Shown piece by piece: positions 7,704 to 16,285 of a stretch of 45,739 nt of DNA. The stretch's first letter is position 1. Each line of letters starts with the position of its first letter. A program made the position numbers and the translations under genes. This stretch comes from a virus: positions 1-45,739 of the IMG/VR virus record IMGVR_UViG_3300021389_000042; one strand, written 5' to 3'. The notes under the pieces were generated by a model. It was not told where the DNA came from and ran no database searches. It saw only the letters and a program-made list of their open reading frames with translations.

Positions 7704-8813
7704 ATGGCAAAAAAAGATTTTAGTTTTGACGATATAAATGCAGAGTTAAAGGCATTGAATCCAATGGGTTCAGTTATGGCAGATTCTACCTTTAGTGAAG
7801 TTACAGAGTGGATTGACACAGGTAATTATCACTTAAATGCATGTGTTTCAGGTTCTCTTTTTGGCGGTTGGCCAAATAGTAGAACTTGTTCAATTGCAGG
7901 ACCCTCAGGAACAGGTAAAACATTCCTAGTTTTAAATTCTGTAAAAAGAGCAATTGACATGGGTTACAGCGTAATCTATTATGATTCAGAAGCTGCAGTT
8001 GATAAGGATCAAATGGAAAAGTTTGGTATTGATGTATCAAAGGTTAATTATCAACCTATTAATACAGTTCAAGAATTTAGAACATCAGTTACTACATTAA
8101 CTGGTAAAATGCAAGAAATCAAAAGAGCCGGTGGTAATACACCAAAGGTAATGATGATTCTTGATTCTGCAGGTAACTTAGCGACTGCTAAAGAAATTGA
8201 AGATGCTCGATCAGGTTCTGAAAAGGCAGATATGACAAGATCTAAAGTTCTTAAGTCTATCTTCCGTATTATTATGACACCTCTCGCTGATCTTAAGATA
8301 CCTTTTATTTTCACTAATCATACATATCAAACACAGGATTTTATTTCAAGACAAGTTGCGGGTGGTGGAACAGGACCAGAATATGCAGCATCTATTGTTC
8401 TATTCTTGAACAAAGCACAACTTAAAGATTCAGGCGGTGAAAAAGCTGGAATTATTGTAACAGCAAAACCTAATAAGAATAGATTTGCTAAACCAACTAA
8501 TATTAAATTTCACTTACACTTCACAGAAGGAATGAACAGATATGTAGGTCTAGAACAATATATTGATTGGGAAGAAATAGGTATTACTAAAGGTACTATT
8601 GAAAAAGGTGTAAAAACTCCTAAGAAAACAGCACGAAACTGGATCTGTAAACATCTTGATGAAACAGTACCTAATAGTGAATTCTTTAGTGAAAAGGTAT
8701 TTACGCAAGAAGTATTAGAAAAAATTGAAGCAAGAATTAAACACGTTTTCAATTATAATACGGAAGAACGCGAACTTGATTTAGAAACATTATTAGAATC
8801 AGATGCAGATTAA
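7704..8813 (+). CDS. uvsX: RecA-like recombinase UvsX
   Basis: This is a 369-residue strand-exchange protein of the T4 UvsX/RecA family. It forms filaments on ssDNA and drives recombination-dependent replication and repair. The Walker A motif is GPSGTGKT near residue 66, the following strand has YYDSEAAVD with the catalytic-type Glu, Walker B is VMMILDSAG, and the L1/L2 DNA-binding area holds NHTYQTQDFISRQVAGGG. An acidic C-terminus (ERELDLETLLESDAD) is typical. It has an A-rich leader and a nearby TATAAT. The next gene starts inside its last four codons. Confidence 0.93.
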   Translation: MAKKDFSFDDINAELKALNPMGSVMADSTFSEVTEWIDTGNYHLNACVSGSLFGGWPNSRTCSIAGPSGTGKTFLVLNSVKRAIDMGYSVIYYDSEAAVDKDQMEKFGIDVSKVNYQPINTVQEFRTSVTTLTGKMQEIKRAGGNTPKVMMILDSAGNLATAKEIEDARSGSEKADMTRSKVLKSIFRIIMTPLADLKIPFIFTNHTYQTQDFISRQVAGGGTGPEYAASIVLFLNKAQLKDSGGEKAGIIVTAKPNKNRFAKPTNIKFHLHFTEGMNRYVGLEQYIDWEEIGITKGTIEKGVKTPKKTARNWICKHLDETVPNSEFFSEKVFTQEVLEKIEARIKHVFNYNTEERELDLETLLESDAD

Positions 8814-9102
8814 TGAGGATAAGTTACCTATAAAATATGTTTTAGGCATTGAAAAGGACTTACCCGATTATCCAACATCTTTTGATATTTTATTAGCAGA
8901 AATTAAATTATGTGTCAGAATGCCTGACAGGTATAAGGGTAATTTTACTTTACACGCTCTAAAAACATATAGGTTTCCAGAAACAACAGAAGAACATCTA
9001 CTAGAATCCATTTCTGAATTAATAGATTTGGATCTAGTAGAACCTTTAAATACTACACATGGCAAAGAGTCATGGACAATAAAAACAAACCCGTTTGAAT
9101 GA
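8803..9102 (+). CDS. hypothetical protein (99 aa)
   Basis: The gene overlaps the uvsX end by 11 bases and the next gene start by 4 bases (ATGA), a translationally coupled arrangement. The product has a mixed alpha/beta pattern: LPIKYVLGIEKDLPDYPTSF, then a central KGNFTLHALKTYRFP and a helix TTEEHLLESISELIDLDLV. The last part resembles a small winged-helix-like unit, but I cannot name a family. Its position beside uvsX and the helicase hints at a replication or recombination role. Confidence 0.7.
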   Translation: MQINEDKLPIKYVLGIEKDLPDYPTSFDILLAEIKLCVRMPDRYKGNFTLHALKTYRFPETTEEHLLESISELIDLDLVEPLNTTHGKESWTIKTNPFE

Positions 9103-9674
9103 TATTAGTAATCGATAATTTTATTAAAGACAAGAATTTACTACAAGAAATAGCAAATGATAGTAAATTCTTTTCGGATCCGGGCGTTTATTATTGGTGG
9201 GATGGATGGTGGAATGAAGAAGCTAAAACTACCAAACAACGACTTATAGATGCTATATGGGCTGATAATTGCCCATTGAGTAAACCAATGTCAATTAGAG
9301 GTTTTGAGTATTGGACAGGTATTCAAACTGCCAATACAGAAATGGGATTTAGTAATAATTTAGGAGGTCATTATGACAAAGATGAAGAATTATTTGCTAA
9401 AACAGGTGAAATAGTAACGCCATCTATGGGTACAGTTTATTATCCAGAACAACCTGAATTTGAAGGTGGTATGTTAGAGATTTATACAGAAGGTGTAGAT
9501 AAAACACCAGAAGTGGTTTATGCAAAACCAAATAGATTGATAATTTTTGATGCTGGAAAATATGTACATGCTGTTACACCCGTGACTAAAGGTACTAGAA
9601 AGGCAATAGCTATTAATCTATGGTTAACAGAACCGCTAGGGAAACAAAATGGCGCTATGCGCATAGAAGGATAA
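9099..9674 (+). CDS. 2-oxoglutarate/Fe(II)-dependent oxygenase
   Basis: This 191-residue protein has the double-stranded beta-helix pattern of 2OG-Fe(II) dioxygenases. The iron ligands are visible as H-x-D in GGHYDKDEE near residue 90 and the distal His in KYVHAVTPV near residue 156, followed by the 2OG-binding Arg in TRKAIAINLWL. Such enzymes are common in large marine phages and may hydroxylate proteins, nucleotides or other small molecules; the substrate cannot be deduced. It lies within the replication operon, which would fit DNA or nucleotide modification (inference). Confidence 0.85.
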   Translation: MILVIDNFIKDKNLLQEIANDSKFFSDPGVYYWWDGWWNEEAKTTKQRLIDAIWADNCPLSKPMSIRGFEYWTGIQTANTEMGFSNNLGGHYDKDEELFAKTGEIVTPSMGTVYYPEQPEFEGGMLEIYTEGVDKTPEVVYAKPNRLIIFDAGKYVHAVTPVTKGTRKAIAINLWLTEPLGKQNGAMRIEG

Positions 9675-9693
9675 TAACAGTTAATAAAAAAAT

Positions 9694-11010
9694 ATGCAAT
9701 TCGGACAAGATTTTGAAAAAATATTCTTTAGATTATCATTAGAGAAGACTAAGTACTTAAAGAGTATTAAGAGTGGTTTTTACACTTCACAGGAAATTGA
9801 TATTTTAAGTCAACTGTCTAATAAATTCTTTGAGAGATTCAATGAAACTCCAAAAAAGGATCAATTGAATATGTTGATTCAAAGGAGCGAAAAGGCTAAA
9901 GAGAAGATCACTGAAAATATTTTAAATACTATTTTTGAAGTTGATTTAGATCAATACGACGAGGAATGGTTAACTACTACTGCAGAATCATGGATTAAGT
10001 GGAGAACATTTGATACTTCATTGATTGATACGATTGAGTTTATTAAAACTACACAAGTAACGCCTGAAAACGTTGACAGTATTGTCACAAAGGTTAAGGG
10101 TCTGATTAATGATAGAAATAATTTATCATTTAATTCTGATCTAGGACTTGACTTCTTTGAAGTAGATTCTCACGATCAAAAGGACACTGAGAAAGTTAGC
10201 ACTGGTTATAATTTCTTAGACAGAATGCTAGGTGGTGGATATGATAAAGGAGGTAACTTAATCGTATATGCTGGTGAACAAAACATTGGTAAATCAATTT
10301 ACTTAGCAAATGACGCAGCTAACTTTGTTAAAATGGGTACAAATACTGTAGTAGTAACTGCAGAAATGGCAGCACATAAATTTGTGAAGCGTATCGGTTC
10401 TAACTTATTAACTGTTAATATTAATGAATACGCAGATAAAGCTAAAAACAAAGAGCACATTCAACGTAGATTAGAGACTGTTGGCGATGGATTTACTCCA
10501 CCGGGTTCATTATTTGTTAAACAATTTCCAACTTCACAGGCAACTGTATTGGACATTGAAGCATATGTAAATCAAATAGAAGAAGAAAAACAAATTAAGG
10601 TAGGTGCAGTTGTAATTGACTATATTAATATCTTAGCAAATTACAGAAATCAAAATACTGAAAATACTTATATGAAGATTAAGCAAATTGCAGAAGATCT
10701 TAGAGCTATGGGTATTAGAAATAATTGGTTAATTGTTACCGCAACACAGATTACAAGAAATGGATATAACTCATCCGACATTGGCATGACAGACATTGCA
10801 GAATCTGCAGGTCTTTCACACACAGCTGACGTTATGTTAGGTATTATTCAAGACGATTTAATGAGAGCTAATAATGAATATTGGTTAAAGGTTCTTAAGA
10901 TTAGAGATGGTGAAGGAAAGGGTACAAAATGTAAATTAGATATTAATTGGAATTACATGCGCCTCATTGAAACCGAAGAAACTACAAATTCAAACTTACA
11001 TAGCATATAA
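9694..11010 (+). CDS. 41: replicative DNA helicase (gp41, DnaB family)
   Basis: This 438-residue RecA-fold hexameric helicase unwinds DNA at the replication fork. The N-terminal half is helical and binds primase in the family. The ATPase core starts with the DnaB-like segment STGYNFLDRMLGGG, Walker A is AGEQNIGKS near residue 193, the helicase H2-type strand is VVVTAEMAA, Walker B is VGAVVIDYINI, and the sensor region is WLIVTATQITRNG. The C-terminus includes the arginine-finger region HTADVMLGI...RDGEGKG. The primase gp61 is not within the window. The length is close to T4 gp41 (475). Confidence 0.92.
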   Translation: MQFGQDFEKIFFRLSLEKTKYLKSIKSGFYTSQEIDILSQLSNKFFERFNETPKKDQLNMLIQRSEKAKEKITENILNTIFEVDLDQYDEEWLTTTAESWIKWRTFDTSLIDTIEFIKTTQVTPENVDSIVTKVKGLINDRNNLSFNSDLGLDFFEVDSHDQKDTEKVSTGYNFLDRMLGGGYDKGGNLIVYAGEQNIGKSIYLANDAANFVKMGTNTVVVTAEMAAHKFVKRIGSNLLTVNINEYADKAKNKEHIQRRLETVGDGFTPPGSLFVKQFPTSQATVLDIEAYVNQIEEEKQIKVGAVVIDYINILANYRNQNTENTYMKIKQIAEDLRAMGIRNNWLIVTATQITRNGYNSSDIGMTDIAESAGLSHTADVMLGIIQDDLMRANNEYWLKVLKIRDGEGKGTKCKLDINWNYMRLIETEETTNSNLHSI

Positions 11011-11012
11011 TT

Positions 11013-11447
11013 ATGGCACAAGATAAAATATTTAATAATAATTTCGAATCACCAGATACTGAATTTAGTAATATAAATTTCGAATTAGATCCTAACGTTA
11101 AAGACAATAAAGATGAAGAAGAAAAAATTCATTTTGAATTAATCGCAAGAGAAATTCATAAACTAATAGAATTGTCTAGATTTAAAAAATTTAACGAAGT
11201 AGATGAATTAGGACGCTGTGCTACACTTAAGAAGGTCGATATTAATGACATATATGGATATATCATTGATGAAATGGCAGCTAAAAACAGTCGTATAGAC
11301 ATCTTTAGTGAATTGTGTGTATATTTTGACATTAACCCTACTAAATTTTATAGTTCTCTTTCTAATGTTTACAAAGAGGACTTGATTCAAGAATTAGATT
11401 TGCGCACAGGTATTCTTAAGAGAAAGAATATAATGAAACTTTTTTAA
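11013..11447 (+). CDS. 33: probable late-transcription coactivator, gp33-like
   Basis: This 144-residue protein starts 2 bases after the helicase. The N-terminal 40 residues are acidic and Asn-rich, probably disordered. The core around residues 75-130 (GYIIDEMAAKNSRIDIFSEL, then FDINPTKFYSSLSNVYKEDL) follows the order of helices of T4 gp33, which bridges RNA polymerase and the clamp. The last residues (KNIMKLF) look like a short hydrophobic clamp-binding tail, as gp33 has. No sequence comparison could be run, so the call rests on pattern and tail. The presence of gp45 and gp55 in the same window makes a gp33 partner expected. Alternative: an unrelated helical replication accessory protein. 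Confidence 0.5.
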   Translation: MAQDKIFNNNFESPDTEFSNINFELDPNVKDNKDEEEKIHFELIAREIHKLIELSRFKKFNEVDELGRCATLKKVDINDIYGYIIDEMAAKNSRIDIFSELCVYFDINPTKFYSSLSNVYKEDLIQELDLRTGILKRKNIMKLF

Positions 11448-11448
11448 A

Positions 11449-12564
11449 ATGATTGAAACTTCTTTACTAAAGCGTGGTGCCAATCGAGTTTGGGTGCTAG
11501 GCGATTTACATTTTGGAGTAAGAGCTAATTCCGTAGAATGGTTAGACATTCAAAAACAATTCTTTGAGGAGGTTTTTATACCTACTTTAAAAGAAAATGT
11601 TAAACCCGGCGATGTTTTAGTGCAAGTTGGCGACACGTTTGATAATAGACAATCTATTAATATTAGAGTACTTAATTACGCCGTAGATTTATTTGAAAGA
11701 TTAGGTAAAATTCTTCCAGTACATATCATATGCGGTAATCATGATATTTGGGCTAAAAATTCAAATGAAGTGACTTCAATAGATTCGCTTAAATGGATTC
11801 CTGGTGTACAGATCTATAAAGAGCCTAAATTAATGGATTGGTCAGGTAGAAAAATATTAATGATGCCATGGCGCAGAGATGCAAATCATGAAGCAGAAAC
11901 ACTGGCAGATTATCCAACAGCAGAAATTATATTTTGCCACTCTGAAGTTAAAGGCATCTACTTAAATGCTAAAGTAAAAAATGAACATGGAACAGATTCC
12001 AATATTTATGACAAATATACTAGGGTCTTTAGCGGTCATATTCATTTTAGACAAGAACGCGGTAAATTATTAATGGTTGGAACTCCATATCAATTAACAA
12101 GGTCTGATGCAAATAACACGAAGGGCTTTGATCTCGTTGATTTAGAAGATATGTCAGAGACCTTTTATCCAAATGATGTATCACCTAAGTTTATGAAATA
12201 TAACATCGTACAACTGTACGATATGCCTCTGGGTCAGTTTAAAAATCAAATTAGAAATAATTTTGTAGATTTATTTGTACCTTCTAGAATAGCAACTACC
12301 AATGCTCTTAGTAAATTAATTAATGAAATACAGAATATTAGTAGAAAATTAGAACCAAATATTTATCAAGAAGAAAACTACATAGACAAGGATTTTTATG
12401 ACATGGATGATGTTGAAGAAATGTATAAAAATTACAGCATTATGAATTTGTGTAATGTTTATGTCGATGGATTAGGTGATGATGAAGAAACTAAGGCAAG
12501 ATTAAAGAAAAAACTAAAAGCACTTTATAATCAATGTGCACATGATAACGGTACTGAAATATGA
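11449..12564 (+). CDS. 47: recombination nuclease subunit gp47 (SbcD/Mre11-like)
   Basis: This 371-residue metallophosphoesterase pairs with gp46 to resect DNA ends for recombination-dependent replication. The phosphoesterase motifs are in order: GDLHFG (residues 18-23), VGDTFDNR (near 61-68), CGNHDIW (near 96-102), FCHSEV (near 163) and FSGHIHFR (near 195). The C-terminal part is helical and should contact the gp46 coiled-coil base. Its stop overlaps the gp46 start by 4 bases (ATGA), so the two subunits are coupled. Confidence 0.92.
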   Translation: MIETSLLKRGANRVWVLGDLHFGVRANSVEWLDIQKQFFEEVFIPTLKENVKPGDVLVQVGDTFDNRQSINIRVLNYAVDLFERLGKILPVHIICGNHDIWAKNSNEVTSIDSLKWIPGVQIYKEPKLMDWSGRKILMMPWRRDANHEAETLADYPTAEIIFCHSEVKGIYLNAKVKNEHGTDSNIYDKYTRVFSGHIHFRQERGKLLMVGTPYQLTRSDANNTKGFDLVDLEDMSETFYPNDVSPKFMKYNIVQLYDMPLGQFKNQIRNNFVDLFVPSRIATTNALSKLINEIQNISRKLEPNIYQEENYIDKDFYDMDDVEEMYKNYSIMNLCNVYVDGLGDDEETKARLKKKLKALYNQCAHDNGTEI

Positions 12565-14231
12565 GAATAAATTTTATAGAATTTAAAAACTTTGCATCTT
12601 ACGGTAATCAATTACAAAGAATAGAATTTGAAGAAGATCAATCAAAATTATTTCTAACTCTTGGTAAAAATGGCGATGGTAAAACTACTATCGCCAATGC
12701 TATTATATATGCGCTATACGGTAGAGTAGAGGGTGTTAAATTAGCTGATTTACCAAATAGAATTAATAAAGAATTGCAAGTTAAAATAGGCTTAACTTGT
12801 GGTAACATTGAAGTTGAAATAGAAAGAGGTTTATCACCTAATACATTTACGGTAAGACTCAATGGTACTGAATTTGATAAAGCAGGTAAGAAGTCTGTAC
12901 AAGATTATTTAGAAGAAGAGATATTTGGAATTCCATACCATGTTTTTAAAAATATAATTATTTTATCTGTTAATGATTTTAAATCTTTTTTGACAATGTC
13001 AAATCAAGATAAGAAACAGATCATTGATAAGATGTTTGGTTTTTCTATTCTTAATGATATGCAAATGTCAATTAAAACAGAAAGAAGAAACATAAAAATG
13101 GATATTGATTCATATGAATCTGAATTAAATCAAATTATTGATTCCATCGCTTCTGTTAAAGGCAAACTCAACGCTTTATTAGAAGAATCACAAGAGAAGA
13201 ATAATTCTAAAATAGATGAACTAAAATCTAGTCTAGTTAAATTAAATGAAAGTGTTAAGACATTAGATTTAGAAAAAAATGATCTTGAAGCTAGAATAAA
13301 AACCAATACAGAATCATATGAATCTACGCGATCAGATGCATCTTCATTAAAACACGAGATAGAGTATTTAAAAAAGAAATTAGAATTGTATGAAAGTGGT
13401 AAATGTCCAACGTGTGAAACTCAATTAGATAGTCAATGGCACCTAGATAAAAAAGAACATTTTTGTACTAAAATAGAAGAAGACACCAAAAAAATAAAAG
13501 AATTTAAAAAATCATTAGAAGATATTAAGAATAATATTGATGATTTAAGATCTAATAAAAGAAATATAGAAGAAAGAGCTACCGATATTAGATATAACAT
13601 GAAGACGTTTAAGTCTGAATTACTTAAAATAAAAGGTACTCCAGATGATTCTCAATTTGAACATCTTAAGAATTTAATTACAGATTTTGAAGAAAAAGAA
13701 TCTATTAAGTCTAAGACTAAAGGCGATCTTAGTGCTGAATATGCATTTATGGAAATTGTTGAAAGAGTGTTAGGAGAAGATGGCGTAAAAAATTTAGCTG
13801 TTAAAACTATTTTACCTGGTCTTAATACTAATATTGCAGCAATGGCTCAAACTATGCACTTGCAATTTCATATTAGATTTGATGAGAAGTTTAACTGTAT
13901 TATCAATCACTTAGGTGAAGATATTAATCCAATGACCCTTTCAACTGGAGAGCGTAAGAAGGCAGACTTTATTATTATCATTGCGATTATCAAAATACTT
14001 AAACTGAGATTCCCACAATTAAACCTCTTATTCTTAGATGAATTACTAAGTTCAGTTGATCATGATGGGGTCTATAATATACTAAAAATATTAAATCAAG
14101 TCATTAAAGAAAATAAGATAAATACATTCGTAATTAATCACTCTGTTCTTCCACACGAAATATTCGATAAGAAGCTACAGATATACAGAGAGAACGGATT
14201 TTCTAAATTCACTATAGAAAATATAGATTAA
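12561..14231 (+). CDS. 46: recombination nuclease subunit gp46 (SbcC/Rad50-like)
   Basis: This 556-residue SMC-like ATPase partners with gp47. Walker A is LGKNGDGKTT near residue 33, a Q-loop segment follows, and long coiled-coil arms flank the zinc-hook CPTC near residue 282. The ABC signature is LSTGERKKAD near residue 460 and Walker B is LLFLDELLSSVDHDG near residue 490. The arms are short, as in T4 gp46. It closes the replication/recombination block; the next gene begins a virion cluster behind a late-type promoter motif. Confidence 0.93.
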   Translation: MRINFIEFKNFASYGNQLQRIEFEEDQSKLFLTLGKNGDGKTTIANAIIYALYGRVEGVKLADLPNRINKELQVKIGLTCGNIEVEIERGLSPNTFTVRLNGTEFDKAGKKSVQDYLEEEIFGIPYHVFKNIIILSVNDFKSFLTMSNQDKKQIIDKMFGFSILNDMQMSIKTERRNIKMDIDSYESELNQIIDSIASVKGKLNALLEESQEKNNSKIDELKSSLVKLNESVKTLDLEKNDLEARIKTNTESYESTRSDASSLKHEIEYLKKKLELYESGKCPTCETQLDSQWHLDKKEHFCTKIEEDTKKIKEFKKSLEDIKNNIDDLRSNKRNIEERATDIRYNMKTFKSELLKIKGTPDDSQFEHLKNLITDFEEKESIKSKTKGDLSAEYAFMEIVERVLGEDGVKNLAVKTILPGLNTNIAAMAQTMHLQFHIRFDEKFNCIINHLGEDINPMTLSTGERKKADFIIIIAIIKILKLRFPQLNLLFLDELLSSVDHDGVYNILKILNQVIKENKINTFVINHSVLPHEIFDKKLQIYRENGFSKFTIENID

Positions 14232-14243
14232 GATATATAAATA
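14232..14243 (+). promoter_or_regulatory. late promoter motif GATATATAAATA
   Basis: This contains the exact T4 late core TATAAATA. It lies just past the gp46 stop and 17 bases before the first virion gene of the cluster, at the switch from replication to structural genes. Confidence 0.6.
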
Positions 14244-14260
14244 AAAAAATAATATTTACA

Positions 14261-15154
14261 ATGGCATCAAGACCTTTTGCGTTTAGCGCTAACAACACAA
14301 GACTAGAAGGAACCGAAAATATCGGTAGAATTTTAATTGGAGAACCAGCAATTGGTTTTCAAGCAGCATTAGATAATGAAATTAGATTTTTTATGGGACC
14401 AGAAGAAGTTCCCGGGAAAATTATAACCTGCTTTATAACAACTGAAGATACACCATTCGGTACTAATACAAGTCCAGCTATCGGTAATCCAATTGGAGGG
14501 CCAACTGCATATTTTGCATTTGAAGAATTAGATTCTGCTGCAGATTTTGTATCTTGGGTAGAAGAGTATTCTGCATTTATTGAAAATCCAGTTGAATTTG
14601 ATAAATCTCTTGGTAATAATAATGGAGAAAATGATGCATTAGCATGGTGTCAAATAAATGAAATTTGGACTAATTTCAATGCAACACCATTACCAACTGC
14701 AACACCAGTTCCGCCAACTGCAACGCCAGTTCCAACTGCAACGCCAGTTCCAACTGCAACACCAGTTCCGCCAACTGCAACGCCAGTTCCGCCAACTGCA
14801 ACACCAGCACCTACGGCAGCGCCAACTCCAGTTCCACCAACTGCAACACCTGAACCAACACCAACACCAACTGAGTTCGTATATGAATTGTATGGTGCAA
14901 TTGCACACACTTGTGGATCTGAAGCGGATGGTAACACAGCGAATACGCTTGGAATTTGGTCAACTTCACCTATTCAAAATGGACAAACTTATAAATTAGA
15001 TTCCAATACAATTGCATCAGATCAACCGTGGAACGCAAAATTAGCCGAAGCTAATAATATAGTCACAGTTTACTTTGTATCATCAGGTGGTCCAACTTCA
15101 ACAACTGGTTATAACCAAATTATTCAATCTACTGCAACTTGTATAACTGAATAA
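14261..15154 (+). CDS. probable virion protein with Pro-Thr repeat linker
   Basis: This 297-residue protein has three parts. Residues 1-140 form a beta-rich domain (MASRPFAFSANNTRLEGTEN and onward). Residues 140-204 are a Pro/Thr/Ala repeat built from TPVPPTA/TPVPTA units. The last 90 residues form a second small domain (YELYGAIAHTCGSEADGN) with two Cys. A rigid extended linker between two domains is typical of surface-exposed virion appendages. It follows a late promoter motif and precedes the gp15-like gene, so it is probably a tail or capsid decoration protein. No homology is recognised for either domain. Confidence 0.65.
   Translation: MASRPFAFSANNTRLEGTENIGRILIGEPAIGFQAALDNEIRFFMGPEEVPGKIITCFITTEDTPFGTNTSPAIGNPIGGPTAYFAFEELDSAADFVSWVEEYSAFIENPVEFDKSLGNNNGENDALAWCQINEIWTNFNATPLPTATPVPPTATPVPTATPVPTATPVPPTATPVPPTATPAPTAAPTPVPPTATPEPTPTPTEFVYELYGAIAHTCGSEADGNTANTLGIWSTSPIQNGQTYKLDSNTIASDQPWNAKLAEANNIVTVYFVSSGGPTSTTGYNQIIQSTATCITE
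14680..14873 (+). repeat. in-frame minisatellite encoding Pro-Thr-Ala repeats
   Basis: Tandem, imperfect 18-21-base units of the form CCAACTGCAACACCAGTT, with or without CCG, vary mostly at silent positions (ACA/ACG, CCG/CCA). They encode TATPVP(P) units. All lengths are multiples of three, so unit gain or loss would keep the frame. Confidence 0.85.
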
Positions 15155-15168
15155 AGATAAAAATATAA

Positions 15169-16251
15169 ATGGCAACATATAATTTAAAATACAACAAAGA
15201 CGATAGTGTTATTAGACATATCATTATCGGTCTTTTAGCTGATCTAAACAGTAAGCTTAGTTTTTGGAGACAAATCTCTAATGAAGAACGAGCTGTTGTA
15301 GATGTGCCATTTTTTTATGCAGTCTCTGGTGATGAAAACTTTATTAAAGATAATTTTTTATTTTCAAATGTAAACGGAGAATCATGTGATCCAAATGGAG
15401 AATTCGCAGATGGTAATTACGATAAAGTACCAAGAGGTATAGTAAACTTATCTTCATTTTCAATAGATCCAGGTAAACTTGTCAATAAAAGAAATTTAGG
15501 TAATTATACAATGATGAATCAAAGCGGCTTAATGGAAGGTTTTGTTGCTGAATTTGAAATGATTCCATGTGTAGTCGGTGTCGATGTAGAAATATTATTA
15601 TCTAGTCAATTAGATATGTTTAAGGTTACTGAATCGATTATTAAAAACATGTATAAGGCTAATTTCTTTCACGTTGATGCAGGTCACTTAGAAGATGGTA
15701 TGTATAGAATTTCATCTGAATATATGATGCCCGATGATTATAGTCAAGAACGTCCAGTTGAATATGGATTCGACGACAAGGGAAATCATAAAATTACATT
15801 TAGTTTAGAAATTAATACAAATATACCTTCATTTGATTTTGAAGATGACATTTACACTAAGTTTACAAGATCTACTTATGAAAATGGTGTTACCGGTAAC
15901 TATGGAGATCCTAATACATTAGCACTTGATCCTAATCAATTCTATGAGGGTGAATTACCAAGTCCAGTAGTATACTATGATGTATCAGATTGTACTGTTT
16001 GGCATTGGAATGAAGATCTTACTAATTGGATTTTAGTTGACACTGACTGTGATTTTAATATGAATACCTTAGGTCAATTAATAAGTACTAATACACAATT
16101 ATTAAGAACTTCTAAGAGAAGAAAGAATTCTAATAGAATTTTTAAATTTACAAATGCATCAGATTATGGAACTAATGTTTTAGATAAAGATAAGCCTATG
16201 ATGGGTGACATAAATGATGTTGAGGCAACTGATCTCCCATTCGATGAATAA
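15169..16251 (+). CDS. 15: tail terminator / sheath stabiliser (gp15-like)
   Basis: This 360-residue protein matches the pattern of T4 gp15, which caps the finished tail and joins it to the head. Shared features by order: an N-terminal helix HIIIGLLADLNSKL followed by the strand RAVVDVPFFYAVSGDENF; a central GIVNLSSFSIDPGK; then AEFEMIPCVVGVDVEILLSS followed by a helix MFKVTESIIKNMYKANFF. T4 gp15 is 272 residues; the extra C-terminal 90 residues here include two Cys and an acidic end. It is placed 14 bases after the Pro-Thr repeat protein under the same promoter motif. Confidence 0.7.
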   Translation: MATYNLKYNKDDSVIRHIIIGLLADLNSKLSFWRQISNEERAVVDVPFFYAVSGDENFIKDNFLFSNVNGESCDPNGEFADGNYDKVPRGIVNLSSFSIDPGKLVNKRNLGNYTMMNQSGLMEGFVAEFEMIPCVVGVDVEILLSSQLDMFKVTESIIKNMYKANFFHVDAGHLEDGMYRISSEYMMPDDYSQERPVEYGFDDKGNHKITFSLEINTNIPSFDFEDDIYTKFTRSTYENGVTGNYGDPNTLALDPNQFYEGELPSPVVYYDVSDCTVWHWNEDLTNWILVDTDCDFNMNTLGQLISTNTQLLRTSKRRKNSNRIFKFTNASDYGTNVLDKDKPMMGDINDVEATDLPFDE

Positions 16252-16257
16252 AATAAA

Positions 16258-16270
16258 GATATATATAAAA
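16258..16270 (+). promoter_or_regulatory. late promoter motif GATATATATAAAA
   Basis: A variant of the recurring element with one extra TA, placed 15 bases before the next virion gene. Confidence 0.45.
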
Positions 16271-16285
16271 AATTAAATAACACAA

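Noticed and set aside
14680-14873. CRISPR array
   Set aside because: The units are contiguous, in frame and coding, with no unique spacers.
14650-14999. Open frames in other phases and on the minus strand over the Pro-Thr repeat
   Set aside because: They are by-products of the repeat; their products (Gly-Val or Gln-Leu-Arg repeats) have no independent support.
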